From contig JAWLFY010000009.1 in NCBI GenBank assembly GCA_041685355.1, positions 1 through 64,000 on the forward strand: 64,000 bases of DNA, in the 5' to 3' direction. Shown here piece by piece: positions 26,115 through 35,402 of the stretch. The first letter of the stretch is position 1. Each line of letters opens with the position of its first letter. This DNA comes from JAWLFY01 sp041685355. GTDB taxonomy: Bacteria > Planctomycetota > Planctomycetia > Pirellulales > Pirellulaceae. The notes under the pieces were generated by a model. It had not been told where the DNA came from. It did not search any database and was given only the letters and a program-made list of their open reading frames with translations. The position numbers and the translations under genes are program-made.

Positions 26115-26696
26115 ATGCGCTGGTACCAAAAACTGGTTGGTCGTGGCGGCCACGATTTGCCGCCAACCGGCGAGTGCGTTCCGGAACGCGAGCCGGGCTC
26201 GTTCGTCAAACGCGATCAGTTTCTCTCGTGTGACGAAATCAACCTTCATCGGTCGCTCGTCCGCGCGGTCGGCAACCACGCGATCATCTGCCCGAAAGTC
26301 CGCGCCGCCGACGTGCTGGCAGTTCTCGACGCGAGTACGAACATGGACGACGCGGTCGCGATTGACCGGAAGAGCGTCGGATTCCTGTTGTGCGACATTG
26401 ACTCGATGCGCCCCTCGGTTGCCGTCAGCCTGCTTCCAGGCGGCGAAAGCCTCGAGTCACGTCTGGTCGGCAAGGTCGAGCGAGCGTTGTGTGCGGCGGG
26501 GATCCCGGTCGTCTTCGTCTCACCCGAAGAATGCTCGGTGGAGGACCTTCGAGACCAAATCCTGCCGATGCTCGTCGAATCGCCAGAGCTCGAATCGGCG
26601 GATCGAGCGGATCGGATTCCGGTCGGCCAGCGGTTCACGGTTGCCCCCGTCGGGTCCGGCCAGGAATCGCCGTCGCACTCGCCGGCGGCGGTCTGA
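26115..26696 (+). CDS. DUF2726-like protein
   Basis: 193 aa from ATG 26115, which has AAGGA 7 nt upstream. The middle matches the DUF2726 pattern: CDEINLHRSLVRAVGNHAIICPKVRAADVL, then a lysine-containing segment (IDRKSVGFLLCDID) and a final VERALCAAGIPVVFVSPEE. The family looks like a PD-(D/E)XK-type nuclease fold, but the usual acidic residue after the VGFLLCD strand is not obvious here, so activity is uncertain. There is no signal peptide. The last 40 residues are low complexity. The next gene is convergent. Confidence 0.65.
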   Translation: MRWYQKLVGRGGHDLPPTGECVPEREPGSFVKRDQFLSCDEINLHRSLVRAVGNHAIICPKVRAADVLAVLDASTNMDDAVAIDRKSVGFLLCDIDSMRPSVAVSLLPGGESLESRLVGKVERALCAAGIPVVFVSPEECSVEDLRDQILPMLVESPELESADRADRIPVGQRFTVAPVGSGQESPSHSPAAV

Positions 26697-26836
26697 AACG
26701 GGCGGCCAAAGCCGGGCCGGAACGTGGCGAAATCGCCGAGTCTCGGCGGCAAATCGGCTGTCACGCAACGTCCGATAATGCCCCTTATGTTGTATTCGGA
26801 CCCTCGTTTTCGTTGGAAAAACGAGGATTCCCCGTA

Positions 26837-26905
26837 GCGGAAGCCGTGAAGACTTCCGACCGGCCCGGCTCGAATCGTGACGCTTCCGAACTCTTCACCA
26901 GTCCG
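26837..26905. repeat. Double-hairpin element, copy B, in a convergent gap
   Basis: About 69 bp closely similar to 36823-36890. It holds an inverted repeat GGAAG...CTTCC at its left end and an AACTCTTCAC segment at its right end, and it stops just before the TAG of the CvpA gene (26907-26909). Its position between two convergent genes suggests a two-way transcription terminator or a BIME-like repeat. Confidence 0.7.
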
Positions 26906-26906
26906 G

Positions 26907-27689
26907 CTACCGCTGATAATCGAGCCACGGCGGCGGCTGGCGGGCTTGATAGGGGTCGTCCTCTCGCCACGGGGCCAAGCCCGACCCGTTCGTCTCACCG
27001 GCGTCCCGTTCGAACGACGGGGCGAACGGCGGCGATTCACCCGGCTGGTTCGCCTCCATCAGCGTTTCGGGGATCGCGTCCCGGAGTTGCTCCAAACCGC
27101 CTTCCTGCATCCGCCGGTCGAACTTGTCCAGGTACGGCTGGACGACCCCTTGGATCTCCGGCGGGATCACCGACTCGCTTCGGTCGAGGACCCGCGAAAT
27201 GTACCGACCGCTTTGACTCGCGACGATCGCTTCGCGACTGCGGTCGCCCAGCAGCGTGATCGCGAACAGCGTGATGAGGACACAGTACAGCGCGCCCTTC
27301 GCCAAACCGAACACGGCACCCACTTGACGGTCGAACTCGCGAAGCTTGAGCCGGTCGATCGTTTGGCTGACCATCCGGAACGCGACCCAGATCACCAGCG
27401 ACGTGCCGACGTACAAGATCAACATCGCCAGAAACCGGTTCCACGGCGGTTCGGCCCGGATCGACTCGCTGAACGGTTCACGAAACGTGTAGGCGACCCA
27501 GTAGCTGACGAAGATCGAAGCGATCGCCGCCAACTGCCACGCGAACCCCTTAATCGCGCCGAACAGCGTCGCGCCGACCAAGACGCACAACATGAAGATG
27601 TCGTAGCCTTCCAAGTTGATGCTTCCGTGCGGCTGGTCGAGTGTTCTGAACGCGGCCGGAGATTCCTGGCACACCGATCCCGTCATCAT
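26907..27689 (-). CDS. CvpA family membrane protein
   Basis: 260 aa. Four hydrophobic helices in the first 150 residues with the CvpA pattern: YDIFMLCVLVGATLFGAIKGFAWQLAAIASIFVSYWVAY, then LAMLILYVGTSLVIWVAF and GAVFGLAKGALYCVLITLFAI. The C-terminal 110 residues are a soluble Pro-rich tail. CvpA proteins affect colicin V export, biofilm and envelope stress, with no defined activity. The start is one of two adjacent ATGs (27689 or 27686). The gene is divergent from the next one and ends against a double-hairpin repeat. Confidence 0.85.
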   Translation of the reverse strand: MMTGSVCQESPAAFRTLDQPHGSINLEGYDIFMLCVLVGATLFGAIKGFAWQLAAIASIFVSYWVAYTFREPFSESIRAEPPWNRFLAMLILYVGTSLVIWVAFRMVSQTIDRLKLREFDRQVGAVFGLAKGALYCVLITLFAITLLGDRSREAIVASQSGRYISRVLDRSESVIPPEIQGVVQPYLDKFDRRMQEGGLEQLRDAIPETLMEANQPGESPPFAPSFERDAGETNGSGLAPWREDDPYQARQPPPWLDYQR

Positions 27690-27796
27690 AGGATTCGGTT
27701 TCTCGGGCGAGTATAGCGATCCGTTTTGTGGGCCCGAAGATCAATTCTCGGCGAATGAGGTGGCGTCGACGTCGCGGCAGGGGCTATGAGATAGCC

Positions 27797-28528
27797 GTGG
27801 CCGATTTCAAGACACACATCACCGCTAGCACGCTCGCGGGAGCCGGGTATGGCTACTGGGGCGTGATGCATCAGGGGATGTCACTGGAAAGTGGCATCCT
27901 GGCGGTCGGGCTCTGTTCGGTGAGCGGCATGCTCCCGGATCTCGATAGCGACTCCGGAATTCCGCTCCGCGAGACGAGCCTGTTCGCCGCCGCGGTGGTC
28001 CCGATGTTGATGATCGAGCGTTTCCGCGACTTGGGGCTATCGCCGGAGGCGATGGCGCTCGCCGCGATGTTGATCTACGTGACGATCCGCTTCATCGCGG
28101 TCGAGTTCTTCAAACGGTACACGGTGCATCGGGGAATGTGGCACAGCATCCCGGCGGCAGCGGTCGCCGGGCTCACCGCTTATCTGCTAATGCCTTCGGT
28201 GACCGAAGGGGTCCGCGTCTACAAGACGATGGCGGTCGTGATCGGGTTCATGATCCATTTGATCCTCGACGAGATCTGGAGCCTCGATTTTCGTCGCGGT
28301 CACTTCCGCCTAAAACGTTCGTTCGGCACGGCGCTCAAGTTTTTCAGCAATAGCGTTTGGTCAAACGTCAGCGTTTACGCGAAGCTGTTCTTGCTCGCGT
28401 ATTTGGCGTGGGGCGACCACGAGATCCTGGACCGGCTCAAGACGCGGGCCCGGTGGGAACAGCCCTACATCGCCGAACCGGGCCCCGACTCGTTCTTCAA
28501 GGACGGCCGGCTCCCGTGGAACCGATAA
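27797..28528 (+). CDS. YdjM-type membrane-bound metal-dependent hydrolase
   Basis: 243 aa from GTG 27797. MADFKTHITASTLAG carries the first metal-site histidine, GMLPDLDSDSG supplies acidic residues, and VHRGMWHSIPAA gives further histidines: the pattern of the YdjM/DUF457 family of inner-membrane hydrolases. At least four hydrophobic helices are present. The in-frame GTG 27728 upstream would add an arginine-rich stretch, which is unlikely. The last 32 bp overlap the convergent lipoprotein gene. The substrate is unknown. Confidence 0.8.
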   Translation: MADFKTHITASTLAGAGYGYWGVMHQGMSLESGILAVGLCSVSGMLPDLDSDSGIPLRETSLFAAAVVPMLMIERFRDLGLSPEAMALAAMLIYVTIRFIAVEFFKRYTVHRGMWHSIPAAAVAGLTAYLLMPSVTEGVRVYKTMAVVIGFMIHLILDEIWSLDFRRGHFRLKRSFGTALKFFSNSVWSNVSVYAKLFLLAYLAWGDHEILDRLKTRARWEQPYIAEPGPDSFFKDGRLPWNR

Positions 28529-28925
28529 CCAGCTCGATCGGCTGGGCGGGGTCGTCGTCGACGGTCACCGCGAGGCCGCTGGTGTCGTAGTCGGCAAACC
28601 GTCGCGGGACCATCCGGCCGTGACCGTGGTCCTCGAACGCGAGGTCTTCGGTAACGATCATTTGCACGACGATCGCGTCGTACTCCCCCGGATCGAACCG
28701 ATGGCCGCCGTCCATCTCCGCCAAACGGAATCGGCCTTCCTCGTCGATCGTGCCCATGCCGCGACGCCGTGACTCGGCGTGCCGGATCTCGATCCGTCCC
28801 GAGCGGACCGGCTCGCCATCGGCGAAGCGGACGACTCCGTTCACTTCGACGCCACCACCGGAGCATCCGGAGATCGTCGCCAGGGTGAGCAACACGATTC
28901 CGACACGCGGGAAGCGGGCGGTCAA
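28497..28925 (-). CDS. Small lipoprotein with carboxypeptidase-regulatory-like fold
   Basis: About 142 aa. A lipoprotein signal (ARFPRVGIVLLTLATISGC) ends at a lipobox cysteine, and the mature part (VEVNGVVRFADGEPVRSGRIEI, then GPTI-like strands) resembles the beta-sandwich domain common in planctomycete lipoproteins that often follow DUF1559 genes. The start is uncertain: TTG 28925 gives the shortest sensible signal, but GGAGGA is directly next to it. It is 17 bp downstream of the DUF1559 gene and surely cotranscribed. Confidence 0.7.
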   Translation of the reverse strand: MTARFPRVGIVLLTLATISGCSGGGVEVNGVVRFADGEPVRSGRIEIRHAESRRRGMGTIDEEGRFRLAEMDGGHRFDPGEYDAIVVQMIVTEDLAFEDHGHGRMVPRRFADYDTSGLAVTVDDDPAQPIELVIGSTGAGRP

Positions 28926-28942
28926 TCCTCCAGCCCCAGTAC

Positions 28943-29947
28943 TCAATTCTGCAGCTCCACCACTCGCGCGTCGTCGCGGTTCGCCAAGGCGCCCAGGAGT
29001 TTCGTATCGGTGTCGGCGGACAACAGGTGGACGCTGCCGTCGACGTAGGCGAAATGGCATCCGGCCGGATGCCAACTGCCAAAGGAGAACATGTCGGCGA
29101 TCAGGTCGTTGGGTCCGGCGGCGAGTCGCAACCCGGGGCCGGCGAGTCGGGCCGACGCGGGGAGGTGGTCACCGTCGTAACTCGGGGAATCCTCGGGGAA
29201 CTGCCCGAGTCGGCCGAGCGGAACATGCTTTTCGCCGAACAGGAACGTATTCGACGTCCCCGCGGTGACGGAACTCATCCGGATCCGGTCGAGGGGCCCG
29301 ATCGCCCGACCGTCGCGACAGTTCGGACGGACGCTGATGATCACCCCCGTCCCGTTGCCCCCGTAATAGAAATCGCTCGACGCCCCGACCGACCCGGGCG
29401 ACAAGTCGCCGTGGTTCCCCGCGTAATCGGAAAGCGCCCCTTCGACTTCGACGTCCTCCTCGGAAGTTGGCAACGGGATCGGACAGCCACACGGAAGCCT
29501 CCCCTGCCCTCCCCCTTGGGTTTGGCGGCGGTTGACCGTCGAGATCGGCCGCGTCCCGGCGCGACGCGACGGGCATAGGAATACGTCGGGGACCGTCGTG
29601 CGAACCTCTTGGGGATGGTTCTGCCAAGGCTCCGACAAATCCCATCGGGCACCCAGCGGTGCCTGTTCCAGAAACGGAAGCACCCGGGCCAGCCACGTCG
29701 GCGTCTCAAGGCCACACGGCGGATCATCGGGAAAATCGGGATGGGGCTCATAGCGGGCCGGCGGGAAATAGCCGATCGCGTCATGATGCATGTGGGTCGC
29801 GAGCGCCAGCTGCCGCATCCGATTCATGCAATCGGCCCGCCGCGCCGCCTCCCGGGCCCCTTGGACCGCGGGCAGCAAAATCCCCACCAACACGCCGACG
29901 ATCGCGATCACGACCAGCAATTCGATAAGCGTGAACCCGCGTCTCAT
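28943..29947 (-). CDS. DUF1559 family protein with type IV pilin-like N-terminus
   Basis: 334 aa. The N-terminus MRRGFTLIELLVVIAIVGVL is a prepilin cleavage and methylation motif, followed by LLPAVQGAREAARRADCMN, the usual DUF1559 lead. The C-terminal part ends with HPAGCHFAYVDGSVHLL, the H-x-G-motif typical of the family. These planctomycete proteins are pseudopilin-like and probably surface exposed; their role is unknown. ATG 29947 was chosen because AGAGGAAT lies just before it. The gene starts 17 bp after the dus stop, so it may be in the same transcript. A G-rich copy of the dispersed motif encodes GGGQGRLP. Confidence 0.9.
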   Translation of the reverse strand: MRRGFTLIELLVVIAIVGVLVGILLPAVQGAREAARRADCMNRMRQLALATHMHHDAIGYFPPARYEPHPDFPDDPPCGLETPTWLARVLPFLEQAPLGARWDLSEPWQNHPQEVRTTVPDVFLCPSRRAGTRPISTVNRRQTQGGGQGRLPCGCPIPLPTSEEDVEVEGALSDYAGNHGDLSPGSVGASSDFYYGGNGTGVIISVRPNCRDGRAIGPLDRIRMSSVTAGTSNTFLFGEKHVPLGRLGQFPEDSPSYDGDHLPASARLAGPGLRLAAGPNDLIADMFSFGSWHPAGCHFAYVDGSVHLLSADTDTKLLGALANRDDARVVELQN

Positions 29948-29964
29948 GATTCCTCTCCGGCGTG

Positions 29965-31014
29965 TCAAACTCGCTCCCGAGTATAGTCAGCCGACGGCAT
30001 CTCGGCGGGGAAATGCTCGTCGACGACACGGAAGAACTCGCCGGGCGTCGAAACCTTCGCGACGTGGGTGCGGAAGTGTCGGGCACCATGTTTGCCTTGG
30101 GCATAGCAACAGGCGTACTTTCTCATCAGCACCGTCCCTTTTTCCTCGCCGAACCGATCGACCACGAGCCGGTAGTGGTGAAGCATCACTTGGCGTTGCC
30201 GCTGGAGGCTCGGTTCGGGCGGGACCGGATCGCCCCGCAGCGCCGCCGCCGCTTGGGCGAACAGCCACGGCCGCCCGAGCGACGCCCGGGCGATCATGAT
30301 CCCGTCGACGTCATACCGCCGAAACGCTTCGACGACCTTCTCCGGGGTATCGAGGTCCCCGTTGCCGATCAACGGGATCCGCCTTAGGTGTCCCTTGATC
30401 TCCCCGATCCGGTCCCAATCGGCGTTCCCACGGAACATGTCTTGCGCGGTCCGCCCGTGCACCGTCAGCGCCGCCGCCCCGGCCTCTTCGACGACGCGGG
30501 CGACGTCGTTGCAATTGATCGCGTCGCGGGTGCACCCGAGTCGGATCTTCGCGGTCACCGGCGTCGGCGTGCAGGCGTCAACCAGCCGGCGGATGATGTG
30601 ATACATCCGCTGCGGATCACGTAGCAAATAACTGCCGCTGTGCGCCTTCTCGGTGACCTGTTTGACCGGGCACCCGAAGTTAATATCGACGACGCTGACC
30701 CCGTATTCCTCGACCAGCCGACGGCCGACCTTCGCCATCGTCTCGGGATCGTTATCCCAAATCTGAACCGCCAACGGTCTCGGCTCGTCGGCGACGCCCC
30801 ACAACCGGTCGGGGTGTTCCGCTTCATGTTCGTCCATCCACACGAAACCCCGCGCGTTGACCATTTCGGTCGCCAGCAGCCCTGCCCCGCCGAACTGCCG
30901 CACGATTTGCCGAAACGCGGCGTTGGTGAACCCCGCCATCGGCGCCTGCAGGATCGGCGGGTCGACGACCAGGTCGGCGATACGGAGTGGCGGCGGGGGG
31001 AAAGGACGTGACAT
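29965..31014 (-). CDS. dus: tRNA-dihydrouridine synthase
   Basis: 349 aa. FMN-dependent reduction of uridine to dihydrouridine in the tRNA D-loop. Family motifs: PPILQAPMAGFTNAAFRQIVRQFGGAG at the N-terminus, VVDINFGCPVKQVTEKAHSGSYLLRDP with the conserved cysteine region, PVTAKIRLG, ALTVHGRTAQDMFRG, PLIGNGDLDTPEK, and GIMIARASLGRPWLF. The C-terminal helical domain follows. It is most like the DusB group. Good length, no defects. Confidence 0.93.
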   Translation of the reverse strand: MSRPFPPPPLRIADLVVDPPILQAPMAGFTNAAFRQIVRQFGGAGLLATEMVNARGFVWMDEHEAEHPDRLWGVADEPRPLAVQIWDNDPETMAKVGRRLVEEYGVSVVDINFGCPVKQVTEKAHSGSYLLRDPQRMYHIIRRLVDACTPTPVTAKIRLGCTRDAINCNDVARVVEEAGAAALTVHGRTAQDMFRGNADWDRIGEIKGHLRRIPLIGNGDLDTPEKVVEAFRRYDVDGIMIARASLGRPWLFAQAAAALRGDPVPPEPSLQRQRQVMLHHYRLVVDRFGEEKGTVLMRKYACCYAQGKHGARHFRTHVAKVSTPGEFFRVVDEHFPAEMPSADYTRERV

Positions 31015-31076
31015 TCGCGTGGCGTTGGGTTCGTCGGAGTGGTGGCCGGAGCTTCATCCCCAACATAACCCAAACC

Positions 31077-33212
31077 TCAGCTCGCCCCGATCCCGGCGAG
31101 CCACACGAGCAGACCGATGATCAACACGCACACGCCGATCGAGGCGACAAACCCGACCACATCTTTCGTTCGCGGTCGATAGAACTCGAGATCGGTCCCG
31201 GGGAACAGTTTCCGCGACAGATCGGGGGACTCGAGCTCCGCGGCAAGAGCCCGGCGGTCCGCTTCGGGGTCGGCGAGGACCGGCGTCCGCATTTTGGCGT
31301 AGTACCGATCGAGCGCGGCGAGCGACCCACGCGGCGTGATCCAGCTGAGCACGATCAGGACCAGAAACGGGGTCAACAGCCGAGCCGGCAGGCGGAGCGT
31401 TTCGAGCGCCGCCTTGGTGGCCCACGAAAGGTCGATGCCGAGGGCGGAGTAGAGCACGAAGTCGATATTGAGCGACCCTTCGCCGCGACGTGGACCGACG
31501 ACCTTTTCGGTCACCGTCTCGACGTTCCCCTCCTGTTCGCGCCGGAGCTCTTCGGTTTCCAGCTCGCCGATCGGCGTCAGGCTTTGCCAGAAGATCGGGT
31601 TCCCGCCCACCTTTCGGCTGACGGTGATCGTCTCGCCCAACTCTGCCTCCGGAGGCTCCGGCCCGAGCGTCTCGAGCGCCGTCTCGTCATCCGCGTCGAT
31701 CGCCTCGCGGGCTTCCACCCAAGCCTGATGCCGGGCGACGTCCGCCTCGGTCGCCGGCCGGACGACGTTCGTCGTCACGACACGGGTCGTCGCCATCAGG
31801 TCGGGGTTCTCGCGAAGCCCCGGAAACACCGTGGGTACCAACGGCGGCAAGATGAAGAACACCATGAGCGAGAACAGCATCGTCCCCCACACCGCGGCCC
31901 GGGTGGCGCGTCGCCAATAGATCCCGACCCAAAACGGGGCGGCGAACAGGATCGGCAGGTCGATCGCCATCTTGAACTGGCCGAACACGTCGGAATAGGT
32001 CAACGCGACAACCGAAGCCCCGAGGATGATGATCAAACCCGTCATCCGCCCGACACGCACATAGGTCCGTTCGTCGGCGGTCGAATCGAAATAGGGGGCG
32101 TAAAGGTTGCGAACGACCAACGCCGAAGTGACGATCATGTAGGTGTCGGCGGAGCTCATCAGCGCCGCGAGCAGACACGCCAACATCAATCCGACGAGTC
32201 CGAGGTTGAGCGGCCCCAAGATCTCACGGGCGGCGACGCCCCACACGCGATCCGGGTCCGCCGCGATTTCGACGTTCCCCGCCAACAACGCCAACGAGAT
32301 CAGCGCCGTCAACGCCCAACCGACCGTGCACAGCCGCTTGAGGAAGTTGCCCGTCACCAACCCGATCCGGGCCTCGTCCTCGGTCTTCGCCGAGCCCCCC
32401 CCGGTGGCGATGAAGTGCGGCTGGACGACGATCCCGATCAGGGCCAATAGCGACAGCGAGATGATGTAGTGGACCGGAAACTCGCCGCTGCTGGGGCCGG
32501 AGAACAGGTTGAAGTAATCGTCCGAAACCCGCTCGTGCATGATCCGAAACCCGTCCATCAGTCCCTGGCTGCCGGGGGCCCCGTACTGCTCGGCCAACGC
32601 CCACAACCCGAACGGGATCAGCAACACCGAAAGGAGGATGATGAAGAATCCTTGAATCAAGTCGGTCCAGTACGCGGCGGTCAATCCGCCGAGGACGCCG
32701 TACACGATCACGACGACCGCGATCACGGGCACCAAGACGTATTCGAGCTCGAGCCCGAACAGGGTTTCGACGCCCATCAAAGGGGCCGAAAACTTGGCGA
32801 CCGCGGAAAACATCGTCGACAGATAGAACATGTAAAAAATGATCGCGAACAACGTGTACGCCGCCCCCAGCGATCGCGACTCGTACCGTTCGACGAACCA
32901 GTCCCCGAGCGTCATGTGCCGCATCCGCCGATACCACACCGCGGTGATCCAGTAGATCGGCGTCACGAACAGCCACATCAACGCCGACCAAACGCCACTC
33001 AACCCGCTCGTCCACCCGGTCCGCCCCACCGTCACCGGTTCGTGAGACCCCGTCCCCGCCCCGAACGCCGCGAACGTTTGCAGCAACTTGCCGAAGCCGC
33101 GTCCGCCGAGAAAGTAGTCTTCCTGGTTCTGGATCCGTCGCATCGCCCAGAGGCCGATCGCGACCATCACGACGAAATACAGGACGAGAACGACGTAATC
33201 GGTCAGCTGCAT
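31077..33212 (-). CDS. Sodium:solute symporter family protein
   Basis: 711 aa with about 13 hydrophobic helices and the SSS fold. TDYVVLVLYFVVMVAIGLW is followed by a conserved QNQEDYFLGGRGFGKLLQTFAAFGAGTG, and the AALMSSADTYMIVTSALVVRNLYAPY segment matches the sodium-site region. Two long polar insertions (about residues 490-580 and 650-690) make it larger than the 500-600 aa usual for the family. It imports a small organic solute with Na+; the substrate cannot be told. ATG 33212 starts directly at the first helix. A sodium-motive force from the rhodopsin in this window would be a suitable energy source. Confidence 0.88.
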   Translation of the reverse strand: MQLTDYVVLVLYFVVMVAIGLWAMRRIQNQEDYFLGGRGFGKLLQTFAAFGAGTGSHEPVTVGRTGWTSGLSGVWSALMWLFVTPIYWITAVWYRRMRHMTLGDWFVERYESRSLGAAYTLFAIIFYMFYLSTMFSAVAKFSAPLMGVETLFGLELEYVLVPVIAVVVIVYGVLGGLTAAYWTDLIQGFFIILLSVLLIPFGLWALAEQYGAPGSQGLMDGFRIMHERVSDDYFNLFSGPSSGEFPVHYIISLSLLALIGIVVQPHFIATGGGSAKTEDEARIGLVTGNFLKRLCTVGWALTALISLALLAGNVEIAADPDRVWGVAAREILGPLNLGLVGLMLACLLAALMSSADTYMIVTSALVVRNLYAPYFDSTADERTYVRVGRMTGLIIILGASVVALTYSDVFGQFKMAIDLPILFAAPFWVGIYWRRATRAAVWGTMLFSLMVFFILPPLVPTVFPGLRENPDLMATTRVVTTNVVRPATEADVARHQAWVEAREAIDADDETALETLGPEPPEAELGETITVSRKVGGNPIFWQSLTPIGELETEELRREQEGNVETVTEKVVGPRRGEGSLNIDFVLYSALGIDLSWATKAALETLRLPARLLTPFLVLIVLSWITPRGSLAALDRYYAKMRTPVLADPEADRRALAAELESPDLSRKLFPGTDLEFYRPRTKDVVGFVASIGVCVLIIGLLVWLAGIGAS

Positions 33213-33376
33213 CTTGCTTGCCGTCGACGGGTTGGAGAGGCGAAAGCTGGAGGGGGGGTCACGATACGAGGATCGCGGCCGCAGTTTAGCATCTCTCGGC
33301 CCCCCTGCGTCCGCCCCGCGACAACGGGTCATCTCGTGACCTTGTCGAATCCCGGCATCGCTACTACCAATAGATC

Positions 33377-35353
33377 ATGCCAACCGAGCCGAGCCGCAGC
33401 CGATTTCAGGACTATCGCGAAGCCGTTCGCCAGCGAAACGCTCGCCGAGAACGCCCTCGCCCGCACGGTCGTGGGGACTTGGCCCCCCGGAAGCTTGGCG
33501 AGCGGGAGCGTGGGGTTCGGGAGCTTTTGCGTCAATTTTGGGGCCTGCTGTCCGGGCACCGAGGGACGATTTTCTCGGCCCTCGCGCTGCTCACCGTCGC
33601 GATCGGCTTGCGGCTGATCCCGCCGGTGGGGACCAAGCTGGCGATCGACTCGGTGCTGACCCGTCCCCCCGAACCGCTGCCGCCGCCGATCGAGAAGGTG
33701 CTCGGCAGCTACGCCGACACCCCGATGTCGCTGTTGGTCGCGATCGCCGTCGCGGTCACGGTCGTGACGCTCGCCGCCACGGTCGTTCACCTCGCGAGCC
33801 GCTGGATGGCGACCAAGGCGGTCAACCAAACCCAGGTCTCGATCCGGCGGGCCGTGTTCGAACACTCGATCCGGCTCCCGCTGCATCGCGTCCACGAGAT
33901 GAAAAGTGGGGGTGTCGCGAGCCTCATCCGTGAGGACGCCGGGGGAGTCGCCGAGCTGATCTTCAGCATGCTGTACAACCCGTGGCGGGCGATCGTGCAG
34001 TTTCTCGGAAGCCTCGTCATTCTCGTCTTCGTCGATTGGAAGCTGATGGCCGGCGGCCTGCTGCTGCTCCCGATCGTGTGGGCCACCCACCGCACCTGGA
34101 TCAACCGCATCCGGCCGCTGTACCGCGACATCCGCAAACAGCGACAACGGATCGACGGGAACGCGACCGAGACGTTCGGCGGGATCCGCGTCGTACGGAC
34201 GTTTTCTCGCGGACGGAGCGAGTCGGGGCGGTTCGTCCGTGAAGGAGACTTCCTGGTTCGCCAACAACTCTTCACATGGTGGTGGACGCGAATCATCGAA
34301 ACGATCTGGGACGTGATCGTCCCGCTCGCCTCGACCGGGCTGTTGCTCTACGGCGGGTATCAAATCCTCGAGGGGGAACTCTCGCTCGGGGACCTGATGA
34401 TGTTCCTCGTCTACCTCACGATGCTGCTCGACCCGCTGGCGACGATCGCCGCCAGCGCCGTGACCTTCCAAAACAACTTGGCAGGGCTCGACCGCGTCCT
34501 CGATGTGCTCGAAACCGAAGAGGAACTGCCGAGGCGGGACACGACCACGCGGCTTCCACGCGATCAGGCGGCGGGATCGATCCAGATGCGAGACGTTTGC
34601 TTCGCCTATCCCGGCACCAGTCAGCAAGTGCTGAGCAACGTTTCGCTCGAGATCGCGGCCGGGGAAACGGTCGCGCTCGTCGGACGCAGCGGCGCCGGCA
34701 AAACGACGCTGACCAACCTCGTCGCCCGTTTCTACGACCCGACGTCCGGAACGATCCGCTTGGACGGGACCGATCTCCGCGATATCGAACTGGCGAGCTA
34801 CCGGCGGCTGCTGGGGATCGTCGAACAGGACGTGTTCCTGTTCGACGGGACGATCCGCGAAAACATCGCCTACGCCCGCCGGCGGGCCGAGATGGACGAC
34901 GTCGTGCGGGCGGCGGAGGCGGCCGCGGCGGACGAGTTCATCCGTCGTCTCCCAAACGGCTACGACACCACCATCGGCGAACGGGGGGTGAAATTGTCGG
35001 GAGGCCAACGCCAACGCTTGGCGATCGCCCGCGCGATCCTCGCCGACCCGAAAATCCTGATCCTCGACGAGGCGACCAGCAACCTCGATAGCGAGAGCGA
35101 ACGGCTGATCCAAAGGAGCCTACACGACCTGCTCCGCGACCGCACCGCGATCGTCATCGCACACCGGCTCAGCACCATCGTCGGAGCTGACAAGATCGTC
35201 GTCCTCGAAGACGGACGGGTGCTCGAGGTCGGTTCCCACAACGAATTGCTAAGCCGAGGCGGAAGGTACCGCGACATGATCCACCTGCAGATGGCCGAGG
35301 GGGACGGCCCCGTCGCCGACGGCTTCTCGATGAGTTTTTCGGAACCTTCGTGA
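33377..35353 (+). CDS. ABC transporter, fused permease and ATPase (exporter type)
   Basis: 658 aa half-transporter that presumably works as a dimer. Six membrane helices in residues 50-350, with the MsbA-like cytoplasmic loop, then a nucleotide-binding domain: Walker A GRSGAGKTT at 436-444, Q-loop region GIVEQDVFLFDGTIRENIAY, signature LSGGQ at 540-544, Walker B LILDEATS with D564/E565, and H-loop IAHRLST. An unusual basic N-terminal stretch of about 45 residues precedes the first helix. The exported lipid or peptide is unknown. The gene is divergent from the symporter. Confidence 0.93.
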   Translation: MPTEPSRSRFQDYREAVRQRNARRERPRPHGRGDLAPRKLGERERGVRELLRQFWGLLSGHRGTIFSALALLTVAIGLRLIPPVGTKLAIDSVLTRPPEPLPPPIEKVLGSYADTPMSLLVAIAVAVTVVTLAATVVHLASRWMATKAVNQTQVSIRRAVFEHSIRLPLHRVHEMKSGGVASLIREDAGGVAELIFSMLYNPWRAIVQFLGSLVILVFVDWKLMAGGLLLLPIVWATHRTWINRIRPLYRDIRKQRQRIDGNATETFGGIRVVRTFSRGRSESGRFVREGDFLVRQQLFTWWWTRIIETIWDVIVPLASTGLLLYGGYQILEGELSLGDLMMFLVYLTMLLDPLATIAASAVTFQNNLAGLDRVLDVLETEEELPRRDTTTRLPRDQAAGSIQMRDVCFAYPGTSQQVLSNVSLEIAAGETVALVGRSGAGKTTLTNLVARFYDPTSGTIRLDGTDLRDIELASYRRLLGIVEQDVFLFDGTIRENIAYARRRAEMDDVVRAAEAAAADEFIRRLPNGYDTTIGERGVKLSGGQRQRLAIARAILADPKILILDEATSNLDSESERLIQRSLHDLLRDRTAIVIAHRLSTIVGADKIVVLEDGRVLEVGSHNELLSRGGRYRDMIHLQMAEGDGPVADGFSMSFSEPS

Positions 35354-35402
35354 TATAATCGGTCCACCCGCTATCCGTCCCTCCAACCGACCCACCGATC
35401 CT

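Noticed and set aside
33329..35113. Minus-strand ORF of 594 codons opposite the ABC exporter
   Set aside because: Antisense to a complete transporter with all motifs; charged low-complexity composition only.
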